NCBI RefSeq assembly: GCF_004361855.1
Contig: NZ_SNWQ01000016.1
Location: 186,001-250,000 of the forward strand
From: Kribbella caucasensis
GTDB lineage: Bacteria; Actinomycetota; Actinomycetes; Propionibacteriales; Kribbellaceae
Length of the DNA: 64,000 bases
Reading direction: 5' to 3'
Numbering within the stretch: the stretch's first letter is position 1; every line of letters starts with the position of its first letter. Shown in pieces: positions 18,474 to 27,434 of this stretch. A model generated the notes under the pieces. It was not told the DNA's origin, searched no databases, and was given only the letters and a program-made list of their open reading frames with translations. Position numbers and translations under genes: made by a program.

Positions 18474-19421
18474 ATGACCGAGATGGAGTACCGCCAACTG
18501 GGCGACTCCGGCCTCACCGTGAGTGTGGTCGGACTGGGTTGCAACAACTTCGGCGGCCGGATCGGCGCCGACCAGGCGGACGCGGTCGTCAACGCCGCGG
18601 TGGACGCCGGGATCACGCTGTTCGACACCGCCGACGTGTACGGCGACCGGGGCGGGAGCGAGGAGATCCTCGGCGCGTCGCTCGGCAAGCGCCGCGACGA
18701 AGTGTTGATCGCGACCAAGTTCGGCGGCGACATGAAGGGGGTGAACGGCCCGGACTGGGGCGTGCGCGGCTCCCGGCGGTACATCCGGAAGGCGGTCGAG
18801 TCCAGCCTGCGCCGGCTCGGCACCGACTGGATCGACCTCTACCAGCTGCACGTGCCGGACCCGATCACGCCGATCGAGGAGACCCTGGCCGCGCTGTCCG
18901 AGCTGGTTGCCGACGGCAAGGTTCGCTACATCGGCAGCTCGCAGTTCGCCGGCTGGCAGGTGGTCGACGCAGACTGGGCCGCGCGGACCGCCGGGCTGGA
19001 GCACTTCGTCTCGGCACAGAACAAGTACTCCCTGCTGGACCGGGAGATCGAGGACGAGGTGGTGCCGGCCTGCGAGCACCTCGGGATCGGGATCGTGACG
19101 TACTCCCCGCTGGCGGGCGGCCTGCTCACCGGGAAGTACCAGCGTGGCGAGGCCGCTCCCGAGGGGACCCGGCTGGCGACGCAGCCGGAGCGGCTGGCCC
19201 GGGCCGACTTCGACAAGATCGAGGCACTGGACACGTTCGCGGCCGAGCGGGACGTGACCTTGCTGGACGTGGCGATCGGCGGTCTCGCGGCCCAGCCCGC
19301 GGTCGGTTCGGTGATCGCGGGCGCGACCACACCAGAGCAGATCGCGCAGAACGTCGCCGCCGGCCAATGGGAGCCGACCACCGAGGACCTGGCCATCCTG
19401 GACGAGCTGACGCTCACGTGA
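18474..19421 (+). CDS. Aldo/keto reductase
   Basis: A 315-aa TIM-barrel oxidoreductase. ATG 18474 gives MTEMEYRQLGDSGLTVSVVG. It has the catalytic tetrad region: Asp in LFDTADVYG with Tyr, Lys in LIATKFGG, and His in DLYQLHVPD. The NADPH-binding C-terminal part includes YSPLAGGLLTGKY and SVIAGATTPEQIAQN. It resembles YhdN/Tas-like AKRs that reduce aldehydes; the exact substrate is unknown. It overlaps the next gene by 4 bp (GTGA), so the pair is translationally coupled. A 24-bp inverted repeat just upstream suggests repressor control. Confidence 0.92.
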   Translation: MTEMEYRQLGDSGLTVSVVGLGCNNFGGRIGADQADAVVNAAVDAGITLFDTADVYGDRGGSEEILGASLGKRRDEVLIATKFGGDMKGVNGPDWGVRGSRRYIRKAVESSLRRLGTDWIDLYQLHVPDPITPIEETLAALSELVADGKVRYIGSSQFAGWQVVDADWAARTAGLEHFVSAQNKYSLLDREIEDEVVPACEHLGIGIVTYSPLAGGLLTGKYQRGEAAPEGTRLATQPERLARADFDKIEALDTFAAERDVTLLDVAIGGLAAQPAVGSVIAGATTPEQIAQNVAAGQWEPTTEDLAILDELTLT

Positions 19422-20185
19422 CACTGATCCTGCTGCCGCCGTCCGAAGGCAAGACGGGCCGATCGCGGGGACGCACGGTGGGGCTCACCGACCTGTCGTT
19501 CCCCGAGCTCGCCCCGACCCGCGAACTCGTTCTCGACACCCTGGCGAAGGTGTCCGCCTCGGCCGACGCGTACAACGTACTGGGGGTTGGCGCGTCCCTG
19601 AAGGACGAGGTGGAACGCAACGCCCGATGGCGGACCGAACCGGCCGTGCCCGCATCCGAGTTGTACTCGGGCGTCCTGTACGACGCACTCGGCTACTCGA
19701 CCTTGTCCGCCGGCTCCAAGCGACGCGCGAACGCACGCCTACTCGTAGTCTCCGCAGCCTGGGGTGCACTCCGCATGCAGGACCGCGTCCCGCCGTACCG
19801 CCTGTCGATGGGTACAACGTTGCCCGGCCTCGGCCCCCTCGCCTCCGTCTGGCGCGAACCGCTCCAAACCGTCCTCGACAACGCCGCCGGACAGGGTGTG
19901 ATCGTCGACTGCCGCTCATCGACGTACGCCGCCGCCTGGCGACCCACCAGCGACCGGGCAGCCAAGTGGGTCGCGATCTCAGTGGTCCGCGAACGCGGCG
20001 GTGTACGGTCCGTCGTCTCCCACAACGCCAAACACACCCGCGGCCTGGTCGCCCGCCACCTCCTGGAATCCGGCAAAGACCCCGGCACCCCCAAATCCCT
20101 CCACAAACTGATCGCCGCCCGCTGGAACGCCGAACTAGCCCGCACCCCCACCGGCTGGACCCTCACAGTCGTCGAACACGACTAA
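19418..20185 (+). CDS. yaaA: YaaA family peroxide-stress protein
   Basis: A 255-aa protein from GTG 19418, overlapping the AKR stop. It shows the family opening LILLPPSEGKT, Y-x-G-VLYDALGY, and the C-terminal conserved region (SVVSHNAKHTRGLVARHLL, W-T-L). YaaA of E. coli binds DNA and limits free iron under hydrogen peroxide stress. Together with a reductase it suggests an oxidative or aldehyde stress pair. The open frame extends far upstream, but only as a shadow of the AKR gene; the start is set by the coupled GTG. Confidence 0.88.
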   Translation: MTLILLPPSEGKTGRSRGRTVGLTDLSFPELAPTRELVLDTLAKVSASADAYNVLGVGASLKDEVERNARWRTEPAVPASELYSGVLYDALGYSTLSAGSKRRANARLLVVSAAWGALRMQDRVPPYRLSMGTTLPGLGPLASVWREPLQTVLDNAAGQGVIVDCRSSTYAAAWRPTSDRAAKWVAISVVRERGGVRSVVSHNAKHTRGLVARHLLESGKDPGTPKSLHKLIAARWNAELARTPTGWTLTVVEHD

Positions 20186-20718
20186 CACATCACTCGCTGG
20201 CAGCTTGTCGCACCACTGCCAGCGACCCAGTAACCCGGCAGCCGTTCCAATAACCCGCCACCGGCGCGCCTCGGCCCGGCCCCGGCCACCATCCCCGGCA
20301 CCGGATTCCCGTCCGCCCGCGAGAACCCGGGACCTTGAACAACAACCCGGGACCGTGAACTGGCTATTACGTGTTCAAGCCCCCCACTTCTTGACCGAGG
20401 TCCCCAGCGACGGCCCCGACCCGGCCAGATCCCCGGTTACCGCCGACTGTTCCCCTCGACCCGGCCCCGACCCCCCGTTCACCACCGACTGTCCGACCGA
20501 ACACGGTCGCCATACCTCCTGGCGGCTCCGCGATAGCTGCGTCCTTTCCCTGGTCGGGGTGGTGTGTGTCAGGTGTCGAAGATCCCGAAGGGACGCCGAA
20601 GGCGCACTTGACGCACGCCACCCCGACCAGCACCCTCAAGCAGCCGGAGACGCCAACCACACCAGCCCCCGACCCACGAATCACCCGCATCGCCTGCCGA
20701 GCGAATGACCCCGCTGAC
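20186..20718. other. Gene-poor intergenic stretch with repeats
   Basis: 533 bp between convergent yaaA and the acetamidase gene. No frame has protein-like composition; it is Pro/Arg-rich in all frames. It holds a tandem motif CCCGGGACC-N-TGAAC (about 20325 and 20346), C-rich simple-sequence runs around 20400-20490, and the long hairpin at 20550-20630. Confidence 0.6.
20550..20630 (+). terminator. Long hairpin with G-U pairs, probable RNA structure
   Basis: 20550-20576 pairs with 20604-20630 over 27 bp: 13 outer Watson-Crick pairs (CTGGTCGGGGTGG with CCACCCCGACCAG), then 14 more including four G-U wobbles and no mismatch on the plus strand. The loop holds a small TCCC-GAA-GGGA hairpin. On the minus strand the wobbles become A-C mismatches, so selection would be on a plus-strand RNA such as the yaaA 3' end. 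No U-tract follows. Confidence 0.5.
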
Positions 20719-22110
20719 CTAGAAATGATCCTTTGGGATCACGCCATGTACGCCGACTGTCCGGTCTACTACCTGGGAGACCTCGAAGTTCGCCGCGGCC
20801 GATAGGTAGGCGTACGCGATCGGCCGATCCATCCCGAGTTCGTCCACCAAGAAGTCCAGCGCGTTCACCACGGCCCGGCGCATCGCGATGTTCAGGTCGT
20901 TCACCTGACCGCCGCCCTGGCTGCCGTTCGGGTCGGACAACCCGATCGGCACCCACGCGTCCGGCGTCTCCGCGAACGGGTACCGGAACGCCACCGCCGG
21001 CGCATCCCCTGACCCCTTCTTGCACACCGTCAACCGAAACGTCGCCCGCAACGAACCCTCCATCGCGGTAAGCGCCACCTCGCCATTCCCCATCGCCAGA
21101 TGCGGATCCCCAACATGGAACAATGCCCCATCCGCGAACACCGGCAGATAGAACGTCGACCGCACCCCGAGCAGATTGATGTCGATGTTGCCGCCCCCGA
21201 GCGTCGGCGGAATCGAGTTCAGCGCGGGTGCCGTGAGGTCGGACGACTCAGCGAAGGCGACCCCCATCAGCCCCATGAACGGGTCGAGCGGAAACGACAC
21301 CTCGCCCCGCCCGCCACGCGGCATCACCCCATTGATCGCCCCGCGCGGACCACGCCGTACGGGGGTGAAAACCGAGACATTCCCATACTTCGTCGGATCA
21401 CCGGTGCCCCGGCCGTCGGTCTCGATCGGCGGCATCACTTCGTCGAGGGTGATCCCGGCCGGCGCGGTCCCGCCGGCCAACTGGGGGAGCGCGCCCTTGC
21501 CGTGCCGGCTCGAGACCACGCCGTACGGGACGCGGGGGAGCATCGACAGCATCTCGATCTTGAGCACGTCACCCGGTTCCGCGCCGGCGACGAAGATCGG
21601 ACCGGTGACAACATGCGGGCCGTCGACGTCGAAGTTGCGCGCGGTCCGGTCGTACTCCTTGGCGATCTGTACGGCGTCGTCCAGCACCTGGGACCGGCCG
21701 ACGCCGTGCCGCCCGAACCACGCGGCCGGATCGCGGCCCTGGTCCTCGAGGATGCCCTCGTGCGAAACGGTGTCGACCGTCACCGTCTCGCCGGATCGCA
21801 TCGTCAGAACCGGCTTGCTGCTCAGCGACGGCACATATCCCCAGCGGACCTGATCGGGCAACGAGGCGAGGTAGTGGCGACCGTGGATCGGACCACGACC
21901 CGGCTGGAGCACTTCGCTCGGCAGAGTCGGCCGCGCCGCCTGGGCCGCCGACGCTCCGGCAGCGGTACCGGCACCGGCGGCGGTCACGGCACCAGCAGCG
22001 GTCGCGGCACCGGCGGCGCTGACGGCCGCGGTCGCGCGCAGGAAGTCGCGGCGGCCAAGACCGGAGCGGAGGATCGAACGGGCGTGCTCACCGAAGCTGT
22101 TCCTTGCCAT
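20719..22110 (-). CDS. Tat-exported acetamidase/formamidase family protein
   Basis: About 463 aa from ATG 22110, which is spaced 6 nt from GAGGAG; a second in-frame ATG at 22116 sits too close to it. A twin-arginine signal (GRRDFLRATAAVSAAG) is followed by an Ala/Gly-rich stretch and cleavage near AQAA. The catalytic domain matches FmdA/AmdA amidases (VTVDTVSHEGILEDQGRDP, DGPHVVTGPIFVAGAEPGDVLKIE, GNGEVALTAMEG). It would hydrolyse short amides to ammonia outside the membrane, possibly for nitrogen supply. Export is unusual, as most family members are cytosolic. An inverted repeat built on GTATAC lies 27 bp upstream. Confidence 0.88.
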   Translation of the reverse strand: MARNSFGEHARSILRSGLGRRDFLRATAAVSAAGAATAAGAVTAAGAGTAAGASAAQAARPTLPSEVLQPGRGPIHGRHYLASLPDQVRWGYVPSLSSKPVLTMRSGETVTVDTVSHEGILEDQGRDPAAWFGRHGVGRSQVLDDAVQIAKEYDRTARNFDVDGPHVVTGPIFVAGAEPGDVLKIEMLSMLPRVPYGVVSSRHGKGALPQLAGGTAPAGITLDEVMPPIETDGRGTGDPTKYGNVSVFTPVRRGPRGAINGVMPRGGRGEVSFPLDPFMGLMGVAFAESSDLTAPALNSIPPTLGGGNIDINLLGVRSTFYLPVFADGALFHVGDPHLAMGNGEVALTAMEGSLRATFRLTVCKKGSGDAPAVAFRYPFAETPDAWVPIGLSDPNGSQGGGQVNDLNIAMRRAVVNALDFLVDELGMDRPIAYAYLSAAANFEVSQVVDRTVGVHGVIPKDHF

Positions 22111-22136
22111 CGGCATCTCCTCACTGGATGGTGTCG

Positions 22137-22167
22137 CCTGTATACCGGCCTTGCGTTTGTATACAGG
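22137..22167. promoter_or_regulatory. Inverted repeat CCTGTATAC-N13-GTATACAGG
   Basis: Perfect 9-bp arms upstream of the acetamidase gene, each containing the self-complementary GTATAC. TGTATACA-type sites are typical of GntR-family regulators. No GntR gene is adjacent, so the regulator would act in trans (inference). Confidence 0.5.
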
Positions 22168-22332
22168 TATGGCGTTTCGGCGCCGTGAAGCGCTGTGAAC
22201 GCGGTATGACGGCAGCGTTCATGCGGCTTTCATCGCGGGGTGGGGTTTTCTTTCGTCTGGATCGGCAAGGCTTCAGTGCGAGCGATACGCAAGTTCAGGG
22301 GGGACCCGCCCGACCCTTCGGAGGCCTGAAAG

Positions 22333-22962
22333 ATGCGTCGACTGCTCATCACTTCACTGACCCTGGCCGCGCTGGTCACCGCCTGGATCACGGGTGCGTC
22401 GCCCGCGCTGGCCTACCCACCGACGCCGCCGTCCGCGAGTACGGCGCAAACGCAGCTGAACTCGCTCACGGTCAAAACCGAGGGCTCGACCACCGGGTAC
22501 AGCCGCGACCTCTTCCCGCACTGGATCACCCAGTCCGGCACCTGCGACACCCGCGACCAAGTACTGAAGCGGGATGGCACCAACGTGACCGTCGACAGTC
22601 AGTGCGAGCCGACCGGCGGACGCTGGTACAGCGTGTACGACTCGGTCTGGGTCACCGACGATTCGTCGATCGACATCGACCACATCGTGCCGCTGGCCGA
22701 GGCGTGGAAGTCCGGTGCGAACAGCTGGACCACGTCGCGCCGGCAGCAGTTCGCCAACGACCTCACCATCGCGCAGTTGATCGCGGTGACGGCGTCGAGC
22801 AACCGGTCGAAGGGTGACCGCGACCCGTCCGTTTGGAAGCCGCCGAACACCTCGGTGCACTGCATCTACGCGCGCGAATGGATCTGGGTGAAGTACACCT
22901 ACGGCCTGTCCCTGCAGTCCGCCGAGAAGACCGCACTCCAGCAGATGCTCGGCACCTGCTGA
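22333..22962 (+). CDS. Secreted HNH family nuclease (DUF1524-like)
   Basis: A 209-aa protein with a Sec signal peptide (MRRLLITSLTLAALVTAWITGASPALA). The mature domain carries the nuclease core S-I-D-I-D-H-I-V-P-L-A-E-A-W, then FANDLTIAQLIAVTASSNRSKGDRDPSVW (the N-x-S-K-G-D-x-x-P pattern) and a C-terminal Cys. Such secreted nucleases are common in Streptomyces-type bacteria for DNA scavenging. The metal-binding His-Asn pair is intact. Convergent with the regulator at 22999, sharing a strong bidirectional terminator. Confidence 0.85.
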   Translation: MRRLLITSLTLAALVTAWITGASPALAYPPTPPSASTAQTQLNSLTVKTEGSTTGYSRDLFPHWITQSGTCDTRDQVLKRDGTNVTVDSQCEPTGGRWYSVYDSVWVTDDSSIDIDHIVPLAEAWKSGANSWTTSRRQQFANDLTIAQLIAVTASSNRSKGDRDPSVWKPPNTSVHCIYAREWIWVKYTYGLSLQSAEKTALQQMLGTC

Positions 22963-22977
22963 GTTCCGCCCCGCTCT

Positions 22978-23021
22978 GCCGCCTGCTCGAGGACGCCCTC
23001 AGCTGTCCTCGAGCAGGCGGC
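22978..23021. terminator. Bidirectional terminator hairpin
   Basis: Perfect 16-bp inverted repeat (GCCGCCTGCTCGAGGA and its complement) with a 12-nt loop between convergent genes. Its right arm overlaps the last codons and stop of the regulator gene (stop at 22999-23001). No T-run on either side. Confidence 0.7.
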
Positions 23022-23946
23022 GGCGTTGCGCGTGAATGCCGGCCTGGAAGCGCGTGCGAGCGCCGAGGGTCTCCATCAGCTCGGCGACCCGGCGGCCGAC
23101 GGTGCGGCTGCTGAGGGTGAGCTGCCGGGCGATCGCGTCGTCCTTGAACCCGGCCGCGAGCAACGTCATCAACCGCGCGTCGAGCGGATCCATCCGGGCC
23201 GGCACCACCGGGACCGCCTGGTCCCACAGCAGCGTGAACATCTCGATCAAGGCGTCCAGCAGCGCGCACGGATGGACGACGAGCGCGCTGTCGACCAGTT
23301 GATCCACCGACAACGGCAGCAGCGCCGCGGTCCGGTCGAACACGGCCAGCTTCATCGGCACCTGCGGATGTACCCGCGAACTCTCGCCTGCATCAGCCGC
23401 GGAATACGCCTCGTCCACCCCACCGGGTACGTCGAGTGAGTCGGGGGAGTAGATCCCCCGAACCGCCACGCCTTCGCGCAACAGGCCGCGGACCGTGTTG
23501 TCGGACTGCTCGACCTTCGCCGCATACGGCGGTCGGTCGAGCACCATCAACGTGTCCTTCGTCCCGTTCAGCAGTTGGGCGAACCGGGCCGCGATCGCCT
23601 CTTGGCCGACGATCACCTCGACCAGGTTCTCCGGCCGGTGCTGCTCCTGCTCGCGGAGCTCGGACAGCAACACCCGGGCCTCTGCGCGAACCCGGTCGAG
23701 CTCCGCGCGGCGTACCGCGACCAGCGCGTCGACGGCCACGTCGGGCCGGGTCGGCAGCAACCTCGGCGGCACGTCCGACGTACTGGTGAGCAGGCCGAGT
23801 TCCTCCAGCCGCTTGACGGTCTCGCGTACGTCGTCGGCGTCGCGGCCGAGGCGTTTGGCGAGGTCGGGCAGGCCGCAGCCGGGGATCGACAGCAGCGTCC
23901 GGTACGCCGCTTCGTCCGCTGCCGCCACTCCGACGGATTCGAGCAT
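22999..23946 (-). CDS. TrmB-N/LuxR-C type transcriptional regulator
   Basis: About 315 aa from ATG 23946, preceded by AGGAGG. The N-terminal winged helix (AYRTLLSIPGCGLPDLAKRL, DDVRETVKRLEELGLL) is TrmB-like. The middle domain (FAQLLNGTKDTLMVLDRPPY, VAVRGIYSPDSL) resembles the ligand-sensing region of such regulators. The C-terminal LuxR-type helix-turn-helix (LDARLMTLLAAGFKDDAIARQLTLSSRTVGRRVAE) binds DNA. It is divergent from the S8 peptidase gene with an 87-bp gap, so control of that gene is likely (inference). Confidence 0.85.
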   Translation of the reverse strand: MLESVGVAAADEAAYRTLLSIPGCGLPDLAKRLGRDADDVRETVKRLEELGLLTSTSDVPPRLLPTRPDVAVDALVAVRRAELDRVRAEARVLLSELREQEQHRPENLVEVIVGQEAIAARFAQLLNGTKDTLMVLDRPPYAAKVEQSDNTVRGLLREGVAVRGIYSPDSLDVPGGVDEAYSAADAGESSRVHPQVPMKLAVFDRTAALLPLSVDQLVDSALVVHPCALLDALIEMFTLLWDQAVPVVPARMDPLDARLMTLLAAGFKDDAIARQLTLSSRTVGRRVAELMETLGARTRFQAGIHAQRRRLLEDS

Positions 23947-24033
23947 GCCCCCTCCTGGCCAGTTCTGGACAAGTCCGGCATACGACACGCTATCTCGTGG
24001 CCTGGGACGTCCTGGATTCGATACCAACGGACA

Positions 24034-27000
24034 GTGTCCCCGCACCCGTCCCGCCCCGTTGCCCTGTTGCTGTCGTTCCTGCTCTCCGGCGCGCTGCTGA
24101 TTCCCCTGACCCTGACACCCTCGGCAGCCGCGTCGGCCGTCCCTTCTCCAGCCGCTGTCCCGGCGGCTGGAGAAGGGCCTGACCGGGGCGGTGGGGCGGG
24201 GAAGGAATCAAGCACGCGTATCACCCTGATCACCGGCGACCTCGTCGTGCTGGACGCTCCGGACGAGACCGGTGCGCCCGCGATCCGGATCGAGCCGCGC
24301 GTCGAAGGCACGTCCTTCTCCGTACGCCGCGACGCCGGCCGGGTGACCGTGATCCCGTCAACGGTGGCGAAGCTGGTCGGTGACGTGCTCGACCCGGCGT
24401 TGTTCGACGTGACCGGTCTGGTCGAGATGCAGTACGACGACGCCCACCGGGCCGATATCCCCGTGATCACACAAGGCGCCGGGGTTGTCGGGCTGCGATC
24501 CGGCCTCGCACTGCGGAGTCTCGGCGCCAGCGCTGGAACCGCCGCCAAGGACGGCAGCCTGACGAACTCGCTCACGACGCGTCGGGCGGCAACCGGAAAG
24601 GTGTGGCTCGACCGTCGTCTGGGCGTTGCCTCGACTTCCGTCACCACTTCGGCAACAAACTCGACAGCCGCCCCGACCGATCCGTACCTCAACCAGGTCA
24701 AAGCACCAACGGCCTGGGCGCGCGGACTCGACGGCCGCGGAGTGAAGGTCGCCGTACTCGACACCGGGACGGACACGGGCCACCCAGCACTGGCCGGCAA
24801 GGTCACCACGGCCGCCGACTTCACCAACACCGGCAGCGCCGAGGACGACAACGGCCACGGCACCCACGTCGCCTCCCTCATCGCCGGCAGCGGCGCCGGA
24901 TCCGACGGAGCCCGGCAAGGCATCGCACCCGCGGTCGACCTGATCTCCGGCAAGGTGCTGGCGGCCAACGGCTTCGGTCAGGAGTCCTGGGTGATCGCCG
25001 GGATGGAATGGGCCGCCGCCCAAGGTGCCGACCTGGTCAACCTCAGCCTGAGCGCCGCCGCCTCCGACGGCGACGACCTGGTCGCCCAGGCGCTCGACCG
25101 GCTGACGGCCGAGACCGGCACCCTGTTCGTCGCGGCCGCCGGCAACCGCGGCAACCTCGGCTGGAACCCGTACACGATCGGCAGCCCCGGTGTCGCCGCC
25201 TCAGCGCTGACGGTCGGCGCGGTGGACGCCGCCGACAAGCAGGCGATCTTCTCCAGCGAGGGCCCCACGCGCGGTTCGTACCGGCTCAAGCCCGACCTTT
25301 CCGCGCCGGGCGTGAGCATCGCCGGCGCCCGCGCTGGTGCTCGCGACACGAGCCTGTACGTCCCGATGACCGGCACCTCCCAGGCCACCCCGATCGTCAC
25401 GGGAGCCGCCGCCCTGATGCTCCAGCAGCACCCGACCCACTCATGGCAGCAACTCAAGTCCGACCTGGTCAACGCAGCCGACACCACGGCCGTCTACACA
25501 GGCTGGTCTTCCGGCGGCGGACGCCTCGACCTGGACCGCGCATCCACGAATACCCTGACCGCCGACGTCTCGTCACTCGACTTTGCCTACCTCCGCTACC
25601 CGGACAAGGCCCCGCGCAGCCGCGTCGTCACCCTGACCAACACCGGTACCACCGAAGTGACCCTGCCGGTCGTCGACACCGAACGCAGCTCAACCAACGG
25701 CGACGCACCAGCCGACGCAGTCGTCGCAACACCTGCAACCGTGACCGTTCCCGCCGGCGGCACAGCGTCGACGACCATCACGGTCGATCCCGCACTCTTG
25801 CCCGACGGCTTCTGGCAAGGCGGTGTCTCGTTCGGCGACCGATTGCGGCTGGCCTTCGGCGCGTACGACGAACCCGAGCGCTACGACCTCACCGTCAAGG
25901 CCTACGACCGCACCGGTACGCCGTACGCGGGTGGGCAGGTGAGCGTCTTCAACTACGCCAACGGCGGCTCGATCAACCTGACGCTCGACGCGAACGGAGC
26001 CGCCCGGGCGCGCCTCGATCCCGGCCGGCTGACCATCTTCTCGGCCGTCGAGACTCCCGCCGATGGCGACCGGCCGGAGACGTTCGCCCTGACCGGTACC
26101 GCGGAACTCGCGTTCACCGGCGACACATCGTACGTGCTCGACGCGCGGAAGGCGCAAGTGCTGACGGAGCCGACTGTCGAAGGTCGCCAGACGAAGCTGG
26201 CCGAGTCGGCGTTGAGCATTTCGCGGCACGGCAACGGTCGCGGACTGAGCGACTTCTATTTCTTCGGGGCCGAGCAGATCGCGGCTGGGACGGTATTCGT
26301 CCAGCCCACGGTCAAGCTCACCGGCTCCGGATCCTTCGAGGCCTCGAACCGGTGGCGACTCGAACCCGTGGGCCAGGTGCGCCCGGGTGATCCGGCCGCG
26401 TACGAACTGCTGCTCGTGAAGGACCGCTTCGCTCAGCCGCTGACGCCACGGCTGAGCCGGTGGGACGTGCTCCGGATGGCGCGGGTCGAGAACACCTTCG
26501 GCACCGTGTCCGGGGCCGGCCAGCAGATCGTGGAACGTGCCTGGACGACGAAGGAGACCGGCGTCGGCTGGGTGAGCAAGCGATCGGCGAACGTCCCGGC
26601 GAAGCAGATCGAACTGCTCACCGCCGACGCCGGCGCGCTCTGGAACCAGTGCCTGACCGCGACCACGACGAAGACCACCAGGCTGTGCGATCGGGCGAAC
26701 CTGCCGTTCGAACCAGGCGCCCGGGTCGAGCGGACGTTCGGGCTGGTGCTGCATCCGGCGGTGTTCAGCGGCTCCCATACGAAGAGCTATCTGTTCGTCG
26801 ACATGGGGCTCGCCGATGCCTTCCACAACAGCAAGCCACCGGCGTCGACGTACCAGAGCCGCCGGTTGGCCGTGTATCGCGAAGGCGTCCTGGCCGGCGA
26901 GGTTGCGGGCGGCTCGAGCTATTTCCAGATCCCCAACGGGCCGGGACGGTTCCGGCTCGAGCAGAGTTGGGCGCTTGATCCCGCGGTGATCGGGAGGTCG

Positions 27001-27396
27001 AGCCGGGCCGAGACGACGTGGAACTTCACCTCGGAACCGCCTGACCCGACGAAGGCGACCGGGGTACCGCCTGCACTGCTCGACGTGAGCTACGACGCGG
27101 AGGTGGACGCCGAGGGACGTGCGGCTGCTTGGCGCCCGTTGCAGGTCGACCTGCTGGTCGATCATCTGCGGGGATCGACCGCGAGCCGGGTGACCGGTGC
27201 CCGACTGTCCTACTCGACCGATGACGGCGCCCACTGGCAGCCGGCCATCGCCGTACCGGCTTCGTCGGGCTACCGGGTCATCATCCCACCCTGGTCGCTA
27301 CTGCCCGGAAAGTCGTTGTCGCTGAAGGCTGTTGCGACCGATGCGGCCGGTGGCAGCATCGAGCAGACCGTGATCGGAGCGATTCCGATCCACTGA
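24034..27396 (+). CDS. Large secreted S8 (subtilisin-like) serine peptidase
   Basis: 1120 aa from GTG 24034, giving a signal peptide (MSPHPSRPVALLLSFLLSGA..). The frame is open further upstream only as an overlap with the divergent regulator. The peptidase domain carries Asp243 (AVLDTG), His275 (GHGTHVAS) and Ser449 (GTSQATP), with Asn in AAAGNRGN as oxyanion residue. Residues about 30-215 look like a propeptide region. After about 510 there are beta-sandwich domains (TLTNTGTTEVTLPV, VTVPAGGTASTTITV) and further uncharacterised extracellular modules. It degrades extracellular protein or matures exoproteins. A 15-bp inverted repeat lies inside codons 36-48. It is probably regulated by the divergent TrmB/LuxR protein. 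Confidence 0.9.
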   Translation: MSPHPSRPVALLLSFLLSGALLIPLTLTPSAAASAVPSPAAVPAAGEGPDRGGGAGKESSTRITLITGDLVVLDAPDETGAPAIRIEPRVEGTSFSVRRDAGRVTVIPSTVAKLVGDVLDPALFDVTGLVEMQYDDAHRADIPVITQGAGVVGLRSGLALRSLGASAGTAAKDGSLTNSLTTRRAATGKVWLDRRLGVASTSVTTSATNSTAAPTDPYLNQVKAPTAWARGLDGRGVKVAVLDTGTDTGHPALAGKVTTAADFTNTGSAEDDNGHGTHVASLIAGSGAGSDGARQGIAPAVDLISGKVLAANGFGQESWVIAGMEWAAAQGADLVNLSLSAAASDGDDLVAQALDRLTAETGTLFVAAAGNRGNLGWNPYTIGSPGVAASALTVGAVDAADKQAIFSSEGPTRGSYRLKPDLSAPGVSIAGARAGARDTSLYVPMTGTSQATPIVTGAAALMLQQHPTHSWQQLKSDLVNAADTTAVYTGWSSGGGRLDLDRASTNTLTADVSSLDFAYLRYPDKAPRSRVVTLTNTGTTEVTLPVVDTERSSTNGDAPADAVVATPATVTVPAGGTASTTITVDPALLPDGFWQGGVSFGDRLRLAFGAYDEPERYDLTVKAYDRTGTPYAGGQVSVFNYANGGSINLTLDANGAARARLDPGRLTIFSAVETPADGDRPETFALTGTAELAFTGDTSYVLDARKAQVLTEPTVEGRQTKLAESALSISRHGNGRGLSDFYFFGAEQIAAGTVFVQPTVKLTGSGSFEASNRWRLEPVGQVRPGDPAAYELLLVKDRFAQPLTPRLSRWDVLRMARVENTFGTVSGAGQQIVERAWTTKETGVGWVSKRSANVPAKQIELLTADAGALWNQCLTATTTKTTRLCDRANLPFEPGARVERTFGLVLHPAVFSGSHTKSYLFVDMGLADAFHNSKPPASTYQSRRLAVYREGVLAGEVAGGSSYFQIPNGPGRFRLEQSWALDPAVIGRSSRAETTWNFTSEPPDPTKATGVPPALLDVSYDAEVDAEGRAAAWRPLQVDLLVDHLRGSTASRVTGARLSYSTDDGAHWQPAIAVPASSGYRVIIPPWSLLPGKSLSLKAVATDAAGGSIEQTVIGAIPIH
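24141..24177 (+). repeat. 15-bp perfect inverted repeat within peptidase 5' coding region
   Basis: CCCTTCTCCAGCCGC (24141-24155) and its exact complement (24163-24177) are separated by 7 nt, just after the signal-peptide codons. It would form a very stable mRNA hairpin about 110 nt into the coding sequence. Confidence 0.7.
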
Positions 27397-27434
27397 ACGG
27401 CCGGGTGCGGGCGGATCGGACAGGGGACGCCCGG

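Noticed and set aside
20205-20708. 167-codon plus-strand open frame in the yaaA-acetamidase gap
   Set aside because: Pro/Arg/Thr-rich in every frame, no ribosome site, and it runs through the hairpin and simple repeats.
25690-27234. 514-codon minus-strand open frame opposite the S8 peptidase
   Set aside because: No domain or signal features and an Arg/Gly/Pro-rich composition; the plus-strand peptidase frame is certain.
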